This document shows, one piece after another, positions 55,876-64,000 of a DNA stretch of 64,000 nucleotides. Location: assembly GCF_000741765.1 (NCBI RefSeq), contig NZ_JGZU01000002.1, positions 1 through 64,000 of the forward strand, read 5' to 3'. How positions within the stretch are numbered: the stretch's first letter is position 1; each line of letters starts with the position of its first letter. Made by a program: the position numbers and the translations under genes. The notes beneath the pieces are model-generated. The model was not told where the DNA came from and ran no database searches. It was given only the letters and a program-made list of their open reading frames with translations. The stretch comes from Bifidobacterium tsurumiense (GTDB lineage Bacteria; Actinomycetota; Actinomycetes; Actinomycetales; Bifidobacteriaceae).

Positions 55876-56648
55876 AAACCGCACAAGATGAATTCGCGTT
55901 GTTATGGTGTTCTGAAGAACATTGGAATTTTGCCTGTTATGAATCGTTTATTTTCGTTGACTTCCATCTTGTGCGGTTTTTAAGAGGTCGGTATGCGCGG
56001 GGATTCTGGGATATTGGCCATCTAGAGGTGATGTCATTTGTGGAAAACCGCACAAGATGAAAGTGTTTCGATTTGATAGCCTAAATAATCTTGATTTTCT
56101 GCCGTTCTTCAAATTGGAATCATTTTCAGGCTTCATCTTGTGCGGTTATGTGTTGGCCGCCGGATCGGTTCAGTTCAGCTAGGGATTGCCGGATTTTATG
56201 AGGCTATGACCGCGCCTAAACCGCACAAGATGAGTTCGGAAGCTGAATCTGAAATATCGATTGGCGAAATTATGCGGTTTTGAGGGATGCAAATTACACC
56301 GGATTTCAACTTGTGCGGTTTTGGAGTAAGCAGGGGAGAGAACTGTGGAGGAACACCGAATCCTTGTGAAACGGTGAGTGATTTCAGTAGTAGAAAACCG
56401 CACAAGATGAAATTGTGAGTGTTCCCGGAATTTCATAACCTTGGTAATCAGCAAATTGCGGGAAAACGAGGTGAGGGGCATATCAGCTTGTGTGGTTTTG
56501 AAGCAAGCCGTAAAGCAAAGAATAGATATAAATGGCGCGGGATTAAACCGCACAAGATGAAATTGGCAATCGCATTGAAAATTCTGATTGGCATAATGGC
56601 GCGATATTAGGAAATACGAATGCCAAGAGTTTTATCTTGTGCGGTTTT
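55876..56648. repeat. Array of five long inverted-repeat modules
   Basis: Five modules at 55876-55981, 56044-56147, 56218-56322, 56394-56499 and 56545-56648 (106, 104, 105, 106, 104 nt). Each starts with AAACCGCACAAGATGA and ends with a right arm close to TCATCTTGTGCGGTTTT, so each can fold into a stem of about 15-17 bp. Interiors of about 72 nt differ strongly in sequence. Gaps are 62, 70, 71 and 45 nt; after modules 4 and 5 the gap begins GTTTTGAAGCAAG. A partial arm AAAACCGCA lies at 56751-56759. No gene in the array is supported, and the motif was not seen elsewhere in the window. It lies between the reductase and xylA. Function unknown; see findings. Confidence 0.9.
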
Positions 56649-56794
56649 GAAGCAAGTAGAGAAGCATAGAACTGCGCCGAATATCGATACTCGCGAATGG
56701 GAATCATTGTAGCGTTAGGAACCTGTAAGCTTTGTCATTTTCCAATTGTTAAAACCGCAGTATTCCAACGGAAACGCCGAATAAGTTAAACCAT

Positions 56795-56824
56795 TTGACA
56801 TATATGGGTAAATCAATTTACTAT
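56795..56824 (+). promoter_or_regulatory. xylA promoter with embedded operator
   Basis: TTGACA (56795-56800) and TACTAT (56819-56824) are separated by 18 nt. Between and overlapping them lies GTAAAT-CA-ATTTAC (56807-56820), a perfect inverted repeat placed to block RNA polymerase. A xylose-responsive repressor is the likely ligand. Confidence 0.6.
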
Positions 56825-56882
56825 GTAAACATCGATGGTCGGAAATACCGGCCACAACGGCACGACCGGCAAAGGAGCAACC

Positions 56883-58229
56883 ATGGGTCTGTGGGATATT
56901 GACAAGATTGAGTATGTGGGCCGCGGTAACGGTCCAAAGGAAGGCTTGGGCTTCCATTATTACGATGCCGACCGCGTTGTCGCAGGCAAGAAGATGAAGG
57001 ATTGGCTGCGCTTCGGCGTTGCTTGGTGGCACACCTTCGATCAGGAACTGGTCGACCCATTCGGTGTCGGCACCGCTCACCGTCCTTGGTTGGGCAAGTA
57101 TTCCAACCCAATGGACGAATCCCTGGCCAAGGTTGATTATGCCTTCGAGTTCTTCACCAAGCTGGGCGCTGAGTACTTCTGCTTCCATGATCGCGATATC
57201 GCTCCGGAAGGCGAGACCCTGCGCGAGACCAATGCCAACCTCGATAAGGTCGTGGACCGCATCGAAGAGAATATGAAGTCCACTGGCGTCAAGCTGTTGT
57301 GGAACACCTCTTCGCTGTTCACCAATCCTCGCTTCGTCTCCGGCGCTTCCACCTCTCCATTCGCTGATATCTATGCATATTCGGGTGGCCAGCTGAAGCA
57401 CTCTCTGGAAATCGCCAAGCGTCTGGGTGCTGAGAACTACGTATTCTGGGGCGGTCGTGAAGGCTATGAGAACCTGTGGAACACCCAGATGCGCCGCGAG
57501 CAGGAGCATATGGCCAAGTTCTTCCATATGTGCCATGAGTACGCCAAGGAAATCGGCTTGGATGCCCAGTTCCTCATCGAGCCAAAGGCCAAGGAACCTA
57601 CAATGCATCAGTATGATTTCGATGCTGCAACTGCCATTGCGTTCCTGAAGACCTACGGTATTGACTTCATGAAGTTGAACTTGGAAGGCAACCACGCCAA
57701 CTTGGCTGGCCACACCTACCAGCATGAGATTCGCGTGGCTCGCGAGGCCGGCGTGCTTGGCTCTTTGGATGCTAACCAGGGCGATAAGCTCATCGGCTGG
57801 GATATGGATGAGTTCCCAACCGATCTCTATGAGACCTCAACCGTGATGTGGGAGGTTCTTGCAGAAGGTCAGATCGGACCTCACGGTGGTCTGAACTTCG
57901 ACGCCAAGCCACGTCGTACTTCGTTCTTGGCTGAGGATCTGTTCCGTTCGCATATCGCTGGCATGGATTCCTTTGCCGCCGGTCTGCTGGTCGCAGCCAA
58001 GATGCACGAGGACAAGTTCATCGAGAACCTGCAGGCAGAGCGCTACAGCTCCTATGACTCCGGTATCGGAGCAACCATTGAAGATGGCACTGCAACGCTG
58101 GCTTCTTTGGAGGAGTACAGCCTTGATATTCCGCAATCCAAGCTGATCGAGGCCACCAAGTCCGATCATCTGGAGTCCGTCAAGGCCACCATCAACAACT
58201 ACATTGTTGATGCCTTGGCCGAGGCCTGA
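56883..58229 (+). CDS. xylA: Xylose isomerase
   Basis: A 448-residue TIM-barrel enzyme converting D-xylose to D-xylulose with two divalent metals. [19 protein letters not shown] opens the barrel; the catalytic His-Asp pair is in [13 protein letters not shown] (about 99-111); metal ligands lie in [17 protein letters not shown] (about 230) and [33 protein letters not shown]. Length and residues match class II XylA. AAAGGAG lies before the ATG at 56883; an earlier in-frame ATG lacks a ribosome site. Codon use is strongly biased toward the preferred set, which indicates high expression. No xylulokinase gene is adjacent. Confidence 0.96.
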   Translation: MGLWDIDKIEYVGRGNGPKEGLGFHYYDADRVVAGKKMKDWLRFGVAWWHTFDQELVDPFGVGTAHRPWLGKYSNPMDESLAKVDYAFEFFTKLGAEYFCFHDRDIAPEGETLRETNANLDKVVDRIEENMKSTGVKLLWNTSSLFTNPRFVSGASTSPFADIYAYSGGQLKHSLEIAKRLGAENYVFWGGREGYENLWNTQMRREQEHMAKFFHMCHEYAKEIGLDAQFLIEPKAKEPTMHQYDFDAATAIAFLKTYGIDFMKLNLEGNHANLAGHTYQHEIRVAREAGVLGSLDANQGDKLIGWDMDEFPTDLYETSTVMWEVLAEGQIGPHGGLNFDAKPRRTSFLAEDLFRSHIAGMDSFAAGLLVAAKMHEDKFIENLQAERYSSYDSGIGATIEDGTATLASLEEYSLDIPQSKLIEATKSDHLESVKATINNYIVDALAEA

Positions 58230-58238
58230 TACCTCTGT

Positions 58239-58274
58239 GGGGTTCTGCCGCTGCGTCATAAATGGCGGAACCCC
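58239..58274 (+). terminator. Terminator after xylA
   Basis: GGGGTTCTGCC (58239-58249) and GGCGGAACCCC (58264-58274) pair with one G-U; CTTC follows, so it is moderately strong. Confidence 0.65.
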
Positions 58275-58700
58275 TTCGGAATCGTGGGGCCGTGTATTGC
58301 CGTACATGGCCTCATGAATCTCAGTGGCAGAGGGTGGATGCTTTCGTGTCGGCTTTCTGCGATATTCGGGTCTTTCACTGGTGACAGTCAGTGGATTTGC
58401 TGGGCGTCGGCACATGGAGTGCGTTGAGTCATGTGTGTGATTGGGGTGCTGAGCAACTCATTGAACGCCTTTCTTTCTTCCTTCCAAATGCGCAATCCGC
58501 CACGGTTTCGTGGATGGATTGCGCATTTTTATATGCAGAGTCGGGGTCGACGGCAATATCTAACACAGAGAATCAATCGATATATGAACGCTCGAGAGGC
58601 AAGACACCATCAGAGACAGGTGCTCAAGCTCCGAGCGAACTCAGGGAATGTGCAAAGCGCATAAAATCAATACACGCTTATTGGTTGTTGGAGGCAGTGT
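58275..58700. other. Intergenic region with an orphan terminator
   Basis: No coding gene is supported between xylA and the flavin oxidoreductase. The clear feature is the hairpin at 58486-58530. Confidence 0.5.
58486..58530 (+). terminator. Orphan intrinsic terminator
   Basis: AAATGCGCAATCC (58486-58498) and GGATTGCGCATTT (58516-58528), a perfect 13-bp stem, then TT. The loop contains a further CCACG..CGTGG stem. It lies about 210 nt after the xylA terminator with no gene before it, and could close a small RNA. Confidence 0.65.
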
Positions 58701-59753
58701 ATGAAAGTTTCGGTTTTGGATCTGGTGCCGGTTCGACAAGGTCAGTCCTATCGTGAAGCCATAGGATCCATGATTCGTTTGGCACAGGATCTGGATGGTT
58801 TGGGATATGAAAGGCTCTGGATTGCAGAGCATCACAATGCGCCGTCACTTGCCAGTTCTGCCACACAATTATTGATATCCGAAGCATTGGCGCACACCGA
58901 AAGAATTCGCGTAGGCTCTGGGGGAGTCATGCTTCCCAATCACAGCCCATATATTGTCGCTGAACAATATGGGACGCTTGAGACCTTATATCCAGGACGT
59001 GTGGATCTTGGTTTGGGACGTGCCCCGGGCACCGATCAGCAAACCGCTATGGCGTTGCGACGCCATCAGATTGGAAGAGAGACGCAATTTCCGCAAGAAC
59101 TGTTGGAATTACGCGGGTATTTTGAAGGCACTAATCCGGTCTCGGCTTACCCTGCCAAGGGATTGAATGTGCCGATGATTGTGCTTGGTTCGAGTACGGA
59201 TAGTGCGCATTTGGCAGCGAATCTTGGTCTGCCATATTCTTTTGCGTCCCATTTTGCTCCGGCGATGCTGGAGGAAGCAGTGGAAATATATCGTCGGGAA
59301 TTCAAGCCGTCGAAATATGCCGAAAAACCATATGTGATTATTGGGGTGAACGCATCTTTGGCGGATAGCGATGCGGAAGCTGAGAAGCTGTTCACTTCGC
59401 AGATACGAATGTTCCTGGGCATTGTGACCAACAAACCACAGCCGCTGCAAGCCCCGGCAGACAGTATGGAATCACTATGGCGGCAACATGCGGAAGAGCG
59501 GGCTACTGCGTCACCGCATTTCGGGCCGGTTGCCTTCGATCCGACGCTGTTGATTGGTCGCGAGCGCGCGGTAGTCGAGCAAATGGCCAGTGTCTCGCTT
59601 GTGGGCAATTCTCAGTCGGTCGGACGGCAAATTCGTGAATTGAAACAACGTGTTGAATTCGACGAGTTGATGGCTGTGAGTTATATCTTCGATGAGCGTG
59701 CCGAAAAGCGGTCGTTTGAGTTGCTTGGGCGGGTTGTCCTGGATGCTGGGTAG
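58701..59753 (+). CDS. LLM-class flavin-dependent oxidoreductase (luciferase-like)
   Basis: A 350-residue flavin monooxygenase-type protein of the MsnO8 subgroup. The start VSVLDLVPVRQGQSYREAI, then GYERLWIAEHHN (about 34-45), RVGSGGVMLPNHSPY and VDLGLGRAPGTD are clear family blocks. It uses FMNH2 or F420-like cofactor to oxidise or reduce an unknown substrate. GGAGG precedes the ATG. Convergent with a LacI gene 8 nt away. Confidence 0.88.
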   Translation: MKVSVLDLVPVRQGQSYREAIGSMIRLAQDLDGLGYERLWIAEHHNAPSLASSATQLLISEALAHTERIRVGSGGVMLPNHSPYIVAEQYGTLETLYPGRVDLGLGRAPGTDQQTAMALRRHQIGRETQFPQELLELRGYFEGTNPVSAYPAKGLNVPMIVLGSSTDSAHLAANLGLPYSFASHFAPAMLEEAVEIYRREFKPSKYAEKPYVIIGVNASLADSDAEAEKLFTSQIRMFLGIVTNKPQPLQAPADSMESLWRQHAEERATASPHFGPVAFDPTLLIGRERAVVEQMASVSLVGNSQSVGRQIRELKQRVEFDELMAVSYIFDERAEKRSFELLGRVVLDAG

Positions 59754-59761
59754 TGAGATTT

Positions 59762-60781
59762 TCATCTTATTGGGGCAGTGCTAGATCGAGGAACCAGATG
59801 TGTGGGCAGGATAACACGTTTTTCGCTTATTGGCTGTCCTGCATCTTTTTCCTTCCGTGCATCGACTACCATATCCATGGCTTGTTGAGCAACTTGGTTA
59901 AAGGGCTGATGAACAGTCGTGAGTCCTAAGATGCTGGTCGGGAAGATGTCATCAAATCCTATAATCGAGAGATCTTGGGGAATGCGGATGCCTCGTCGTG
60001 CAGCCTCACTATAAACGCGAATGGCTGCCACGTCATTAAATGCAAATATGGCACTCGGTGGATTATCCATATTTAATAGCTCTTCTGCGTGATTCGTAGC
60101 TAAAACGCCCTCATAGTCACCTTCAAGAATTGTTGTAGAAGAGGGTGAGATTCGATGTTCATCAAGTGCTGCCCGGAACCCAGATAGCCTAGCGGCTGAT
60201 GAGATTGCTCTTTTTGGTCCCGTAATTACGCCTATATTTGTATGACCGAGTTCGGCAAGATGTTGTCCTGCGAGGAAGCCTCCAGACCAGTTATCGATAC
60301 CTATGCAGAGCAGGTCATCATTAATGCCTCGAGTAAGGTTGATGATGACAAATGGAATGTCACGTGATTGGAATAATGACGTTTCTTGACTTGTGATGTC
60401 TTCAAGCTCCAAGATGACGCCTAGAGGATTGCGGTCGAGAATACGCCTGAATCTTTCAGTTCTGTCCACTCCGAAGGGCACTTCGGTCACGCTGATGCCA
60501 ATGTCAAGTTTTTGAGCATGGATTGTTGCTCCCCGTAGTAGTCCAATAGTCGATGTGCTGTTAACGTGGGAGAGTACGAGTTCAATCGTGCCTGAGCTGG
60601 GAACCGTTCCGGAACGGCGTACTTTCATGCCGTTTTTTTCGATTATTGACTCAACTAAAATTCTGGTTTTATCTGATACGCCTTGCCTTCCGTTTATTAC
60701 CTTCGAAATTGTGGCTGCCGACAATCCCGTTAATTCTGCGATTTCAGCATGAGTCATATAATGGTTCGATTTTTCTGTCAT
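59762..60781 (-). CDS. LacI-family transcriptional regulator
   Basis: A 339-residue repressor with HTH MTHAEIAELTGLSAATISKV (about 9-28), hinge segment around NGMKVRRSG (the usual leucine-containing hinge helix is not obvious) and a ligand domain from IELVLSHVNS onward. ISIIGFDDIFPTSILGLTTVHQP marks the C-terminal subdomain. It is one of two related regulators in tandem before a sugar importer, so it probably controls sugar uptake. Ligand unknown. Confidence 0.87.
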   Translation of the reverse strand: MTEKSNHYMTHAEIAELTGLSAATISKVINGRQGVSDKTRILVESIIEKNGMKVRRSGTVPSSGTIELVLSHVNSTSTIGLLRGATIHAQKLDIGISVTEVPFGVDRTERFRRILDRNPLGVILELEDITSQETSLFQSRDIPFVIINLTRGINDDLLCIGIDNWSGGFLAGQHLAELGHTNIGVITGPKRAISSAARLSGFRAALDEHRISPSSTTILEGDYEGVLATNHAEELLNMDNPPSAIFAFNDVAAIRVYSEAARRGIRIPQDLSIIGFDDIFPTSILGLTTVHQPFNQVAQQAMDMVVDARKEKDAGQPISEKRVILPTHLVPRSSTAPIR

Positions 60782-60893
60782 GAATATCTACCTATCTGAC
60801 TTTGATATCCGTTGTAATTTCTGTTTCATGAATAGTTCTCGAGTCTTTGATGCAAGAGCCATTTATCGATTGATTGTAGGGCATGTGTTGCTA

Positions 60894-61949
60894 TCAAGGA
60901 TCAGTCCGACGTTCCCTGGGATGTAACGCTTGCGTACTTTGCCTCAGTACCAGTGAAGTTGGCATAATGATATGACGTTGCGCTGGCAGTTTGTTTATGG
61001 TTTTAACGATTAGTTCGGTAGCGGCGCTTGCCATATCTTGTAGTGGTTGGCGAATGGTGGTAAGTGCAGGTCCTAGGAATTCAGAGGTTTGAATATCGTC
61101 AAAGCCTATAACGGATAATTGATTTGGAATACTGAGTTCAAATTGGCGCGCAGCCTCGTAAACGCCCATTGCCTGCAAGTCGCTACCTGCAAAAATAGCC
61201 GTGGGTCGTGTGAGGGGGTCATTGAGTAGCTCCATTGCTTGGGCATAGCCCCCCGGAGTGGTAAATTCCCCTTCTGTTACGAGCGCTGGATCTATGTCGA
61301 TACCACGCTCTGCCAACGCTGTGGCATATCCATCAAAGCGCGCTCTGGAGCACATCATGTCACTTGGGCCAGTAATGATTCCTATACGGGTATGTCCTAA
61401 AGAAAGAAGATGCCGTGTTGCGGTTAATCCACCTGTCCAATTGTCTGCTTGAACCGACATGCTATTCAAAGTTGGATTACCGGATGGGTCAAAGATGACA
61501 AATGGAATGCCGCATGAATTTAATCGTTCTTGTTCTTCATTGGTTATAGTTGAGAATATCAAGATAACGCCTACTGGTTGACGATGTATGACGCCATCAA
61601 TCCAAGTGTTATCAGGATGTTTTTTATCTCCGCTAATAGTGGTTATGGTGCCGAGATCATGTTTTTTCGCTTCTTTAACTACACCTCGTAGTACTTCCAA
61701 CGCCCAAATGTTGTCAAAATCCTGAAAGACAACTTCAATGAGATGTTGTTTTTTTCGAGCCGTATTACGCTTCGTATAACCTTTCATGTTCAGTGCGGCG
61801 TTAATAATTCTTCTTGTGGACTCGGCTACATCAGATCTACCGTTGAGGGCTTTAGAGACTGTGGAAAGGGAGAAGCCGGTAGCTTCTGCTATATCGCTTA
61901 AACGGACCGAATTGTTCGGTTCTGAAATTTGTTGATAAGAATTGTGCAT
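60894..61949 (-). CDS. LacI-family transcriptional regulator of the adjacent sugar importer
   Basis: A 351-residue repressor: HTH VRLSDIAEATGFSLSTVSKA (about 15-34), hinge near NMKGYTKRNTARKK, then the ligand-binding domain (VVFQDFDN to the end), with SVIGFDDIQTSEFLGPALTT late. I chose the ATG at 61949 with GGAGAA five nt upstream; an earlier start adds nine residues. It is divergent from the sugar-binding protein gene and lies beside CGAAA..TTTCG palindromes that are its probable operators. It resembles the neighbouring LacI gene, suggesting duplication. Confidence 0.87.
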   Translation of the reverse strand: MHNSYQQISEPNNSVRLSDIAEATGFSLSTVSKALNGRSDVAESTRRIINAALNMKGYTKRNTARKKQHLIEVVFQDFDNIWALEVLRGVVKEAKKHDLGTITTISGDKKHPDNTWIDGVIHRQPVGVILIFSTITNEEQERLNSCGIPFVIFDPSGNPTLNSMSVQADNWTGGLTATRHLLSLGHTRIGIITGPSDMMCSRARFDGYATALAERGIDIDPALVTEGEFTTPGGYAQAMELLNDPLTRPTAIFAGSDLQAMGVYEAARQFELSIPNQLSVIGFDDIQTSEFLGPALTTIRQPLQDMASAATELIVKTINKLPAQRHIIMPTSLVLRQSTQALHPRERRTDP

Positions 61950-61985
61950 GTCTTCTCCAAACAACGATGTATACACATTATAATT

Positions 61986-61996
61986 CGAAAGTTTCG
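61986..61996. promoter_or_regulatory. LacI-type operator
   Basis: CGAAA-G-TTTCG is a perfect palindrome about a single central base, 37 nt upstream of the LacI start at 61949. Probable autoregulatory site. Confidence 0.5.
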
Positions 61997-62076
61997 GATT
62001 TCAATTAGATATCACAAACGCCTGTATTCCTTGATATAAGGCCAAAATATCGACATAGTTGATGAAATTAACGCAA

Positions 62077-62140
62077 TTGAGCACGGGTTTGATTCAGGAT
62101 AATATGTACACATCTCGAAAATAACAATGAAGTTTCGAGA
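62077..62140 (+). promoter_or_regulatory. Promoter and operator of the second sugar importer
   Basis: TTGAGC (62077-62082) and TAATAT (62100-62105) are 17 nt apart. Immediately downstream, TCTCGAAA (62113-62120) and TTTCGAGA (62133-62140) form a perfect 8-bp inverted repeat sharing the CGAAA half-site with 61986-61996. It is placed to block transcription from about 62112. Confidence 0.55.
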
Positions 62141-62221
62141 AAATGATTTAGTGGAATCTTAAATCGATTGCGACACTGGAGTTCGCCGGCAGAGCAGCCG
62201 ATCATACAAAAAGGAGTAGCA

Positions 62222-63496
62222 ATGAGGTTCAAAACAGTTGCCGCCGCAGCATTGGCTGTGGCCACGATGATGGGTGTAAGTGCCTGCGGTAGCTCAAATA
62301 ACGCAGATGATAACACCATAACTTTTTGGCATAACGCTACGAGCGGTGAGGGTAAGCAATATTGGGAGGATCTGGCGGCGGAGTTCGAAAAGGAACATTC
62401 CGGTGTAAAGGTTGAAATCCAAGCCATCCAGAATGAAGATTTTGAAGGGAAACTGGCAACGGCAATGCAAGATCTCAAATCGGGGCCAGATGTGTATATG
62501 GGGCTTGGCGGTGCAAAAACAAAGGATATGGTCGATGCTGGGCAGGTCATGGATTTAACTGACAAACTTTCTGACACAGTCAAGAAAAACATGACCGCAT
62601 CCTTGACATCAGCTACATATGACGGAAAGGTCTACGGAGTGCCAGTAACAGTACAGCCTGGCGGTATTTGGTATTCGAAAGATTTGTTTGAACAGGCGGG
62701 CATAGAGGAAGTCCCAACAACTTTTGATGAACTTAAAACCGCGGTAACTAAGCTCAAGAATGCTGGTATCGCACCAATTGCACTAGGCGGTAAGGACGCA
62801 TGGCCCGCAGCGCATTGGTATTACTGGCTCTCACTTCGTGAATGTTCTCCATCTGCATATTCCAAAGGAGTTAATGACAAGGATTTCTCCGACTCTTGTT
62901 GGACAAAAACGGGACAGGATTTGAAGGATCTTGCCGATATGGATGCTTTCAATGAAGGTTATTTGACCACAACTGCACAGCAAGGTGCAAGCTCGTCTGC
63001 AGGTCTGCTTGCTAACCATAAGGCAGCCATGGAATTAATGGGTACCTGGGAGCCGGGAGTCATCAAAGACCTCACCCCAGATAGGCAACCAATGAGCGAT
63101 TTGGGATATTTCGCGTTCCCATCTGTTGAAGGAGGTCAAGGGAAAGAGGATGCGCTCATGGGCGCGGTAACAGTATTTTCTGTAAACCCAGATGCGCCTC
63201 AAGCCGCCGTGGACTTCGTTAATTTCATGGGCGAAAAGAAGGCTCAAGAAGACTATTCAACAGCATTTTCAACAATTCCTGCCAATGTAGAGGCATATGA
63301 TGCCGTGACCGATGAAAACCTCCAATCCATCATTAAAGCAATAGAAAGCTCTGATGACATGCAACTTTGGATGGACACAGCGCTCGGTGGCAATATCGGC
63401 AATGCTTTGAATTCGGGAGTGGTCAATATGCTGTCCGGTCAAGGTGATCCCGCCGACATTGTCAAGGCTATGGAAGACGCCGCAGCAAAGGGATGA
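62222..63496 (+). CDS. Sugar ABC transporter substrate-binding lipoprotein (CUT1 type)
   Basis: A 424-residue extracellular solute-binding protein of family 1. The signal peptide ends in lipobox VSACG (Cys about 22). [20 protein letters not shown] (about 34-53) is the standard first lobe motif, and [20 protein letters not shown] lies in the second. It binds an oligosaccharide or monosaccharide at the membrane for a MalF/MalG-like importer, whose first permease follows. AAAAAGGAG precedes the ATG. Confidence 0.9.
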   Translation: MRFKTVAAAALAVATMMGVSACGSSNNADDNTITFWHNATSGEGKQYWEDLAAEFEKEHSGVKVEIQAIQNEDFEGKLATAMQDLKSGPDVYMGLGGAKTKDMVDAGQVMDLTDKLSDTVKKNMTASLTSATYDGKVYGVPVTVQPGGIWYSKDLFEQAGIEEVPTTFDELKTAVTKLKNAGIAPIALGGKDAWPAAHWYYWLSLRECSPSAYSKGVNDKDFSDSCWTKTGQDLKDLADMDAFNEGYLTTTAQQGASSSAGLLANHKAAMELMGTWEPGVIKDLTPDRQPMSDLGYFAFPSVEGGQGKEDALMGAVTVFSVNPDAPQAAVDFVNFMGEKKAQEDYSTAFSTIPANVEAYDAVTDENLQSIIKAIESSDDMQLWMDTALGGNIGNALNSGVVNMLSGQGDPADIVKAMEDAAAKG

Positions 63497-63503
63497 TCTA
63501 TGG

Positions 63504-63532
63504 GGCTTGGCGGGAGATGTTCTCGCCAAGCC
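63504..63532 (+). terminator. Intra-operon hairpin between binding protein and permease genes
   Basis: GGCTTGGCG (63504-63512) and CGCCAAGCC (63524-63532), a perfect 9-bp stem followed by ATTATTT. Such partial terminators often keep binding-protein mRNA in excess over permease mRNA. Confidence 0.6.
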
Positions 63533-63562
63533 ATTATTTGAATGACTGTGTGAGGATGAGTA

Positions 63563-64000
63563 ATGACTGCTGTAAATCAAGATATAGTGGGCGTTTCAAA
63601 GAAAAGTAAAACATCAACTGGTGGCAAGACGAGACGCAATTTAGAGATCTTGCTGCTTTCGGCTCCAGCGATAGCTGTATTTGTGTGTTTTGTCATACTC
63701 CCTATTGTTCTGGGCGCATACTATGGATTCTATAAATGGAAAGGCTTTGGCACACCGTATAAAACAGGCGAGTTCGTTGGTCTGCAAAATTATCTGACGG
63801 TGCTGAAGGATGCTAACTTCCAGCAGGCAATGCTTCATTCATTTGAAATCGTTGTCGGTTCGCTTCTGATCCAGGCGCCACTGGCTGTGCTGTTTGCGTT
63901 GCTGTTGAATCAAAAATTCAAAGGGCGTGGATTGATCCGCACCTTGATCTTCGTGCCGTATGTTGTATCTGAAGTGATAGTCGGCACAGGGTGGAGTTTG
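63563..64000 (+). CDS. Sugar ABC transporter permease, MalF type, partial at right edge
   Basis: The first 146 residues of a binding-protein-dependent permease. A polar N-terminus of about 28 residues is followed by LLLSAPAIAVFVCFVILPIV (first membrane helix), the loop YGFYKWKGFGTP and VGLQNYLTVLKD, and further helices from LHSFEIVVGSLLIQAPL. This is the usual opening of CUT1 permeases. GAGG lies before the ATG. It continues beyond the window; the partner permease should follow. Confidence 0.88.
   Translation, partial: MTAVNQDIVGVSKKSKTSTGGKTRRNLEILLLSAPAIAVFVCFVILPIVLGAYYGFYKWKGFGTPYKTGEFVGLQNYLTVLKDANFQQAMLHSFEIVVGSLLIQAPLAVLFALLLNQKFKGRGLIRTLIFVPYVVSEVIVGTGWSL

Noticed and set aside
55948..56553. 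Several small open frames within the inverted-repeat array, some ending in FILCGF or FILCGY
   Set aside because: They arise because the arm sequence is open in both directions; frames are interrupted in other modules and have no ribosome sites.
55876..56648. The inverted-repeat array as a second CRISPR array
   Set aside because: The repeats alternate in orientation, are only about 17 bp, interiors are about 72 nt, and gaps are irregular and partly similar to each other.
55876..56648. The inverted-repeat array as an integron cassette array
   Set aside because: No cassette genes, no integron integrase in the window and no GTTRRRY core sites.

Overview
The window looks like a chromosomal segment of a member of the Bifidobacteriaceae (Actinobacteria). 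The evidence is the actinobacterial tilS-hpt-ftsH-fol-DUF3180 gene string, the processive glycosyltransferases, EttA and TesB neighbours, several LacI-regulated sugar loci typical of bifidobacteria, and moderate-to-high GC with GAAAGGA-type ribosome binding sites. The exact species cannot be named from sequence alone.

Layout. (1) 1-6243: the right end of an integrated mobile element. It has a transposase fragment at the left edge, a membrane-anchored protein diverging from an XRE regulator across a shared palindromic operator, two small overlapping genes, a GTCCTAG iteron-like array, a P-loop replication-type ATPase, a HTH protein, and a tyrosine integrase next to a truncated tRNA 3' half (att site). 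(2) 6379-12880: GNAT, FucO-like alcohol dehydrogenase, two family-2 glycosyltransferases and an AI-2E family transporter. (3) 13218-22929: an ABC exporter pair, PBP4, TilS, Hpt, FtsH, then a degenerate FolB-FolK fusion and a DUF3180 protein. folE and folP, expected between ftsH and folB, are missing. (4) 23103-26114: TesB and EttA on the minus strand. (5) 26456-37055: a complete type I-G (formerly I-U) CRISPR-Cas locus with csb1, csb2, cas3, a small cas8-like gene, cas4-cas1 fusion, cas2 and a seven-repeat array. It contains a strong RNA hairpin between the effector and adaptation genes and a decayed reading frame upstream. (6) 37238-45459: GNAT, TauE/SafE permease, DEAD-box helicase and a SWIM-SNF2 helicase. 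(7) 45863-53899: a LacI-regulated sugar operon (binding protein, ATPase, permease, clan GH-A beta-galactosidase-like enzyme, a frameshifted gene) and its probable LacI regulator. (8) 54102-59753: quinone reductase-like flavoprotein, aldo/keto reductase, an unexplained array of five long inverted-repeat modules, xylose isomerase, and a luciferase-like monooxygenase. (9) 59762-64000: two LacI regulators facing a second sugar ABC importer that runs off the right edge.

Most unusual items: the five-module inverted-repeat array at 55876-56648 (same arms, near-constant module length, variable interiors, no associated gene), the 20-bp hairpin inside the cas operon at 34296-34359, and the folate region, where both pterin enzymes of a fused gene appear to have lost catalytic residues while upstream pathway genes are gone.
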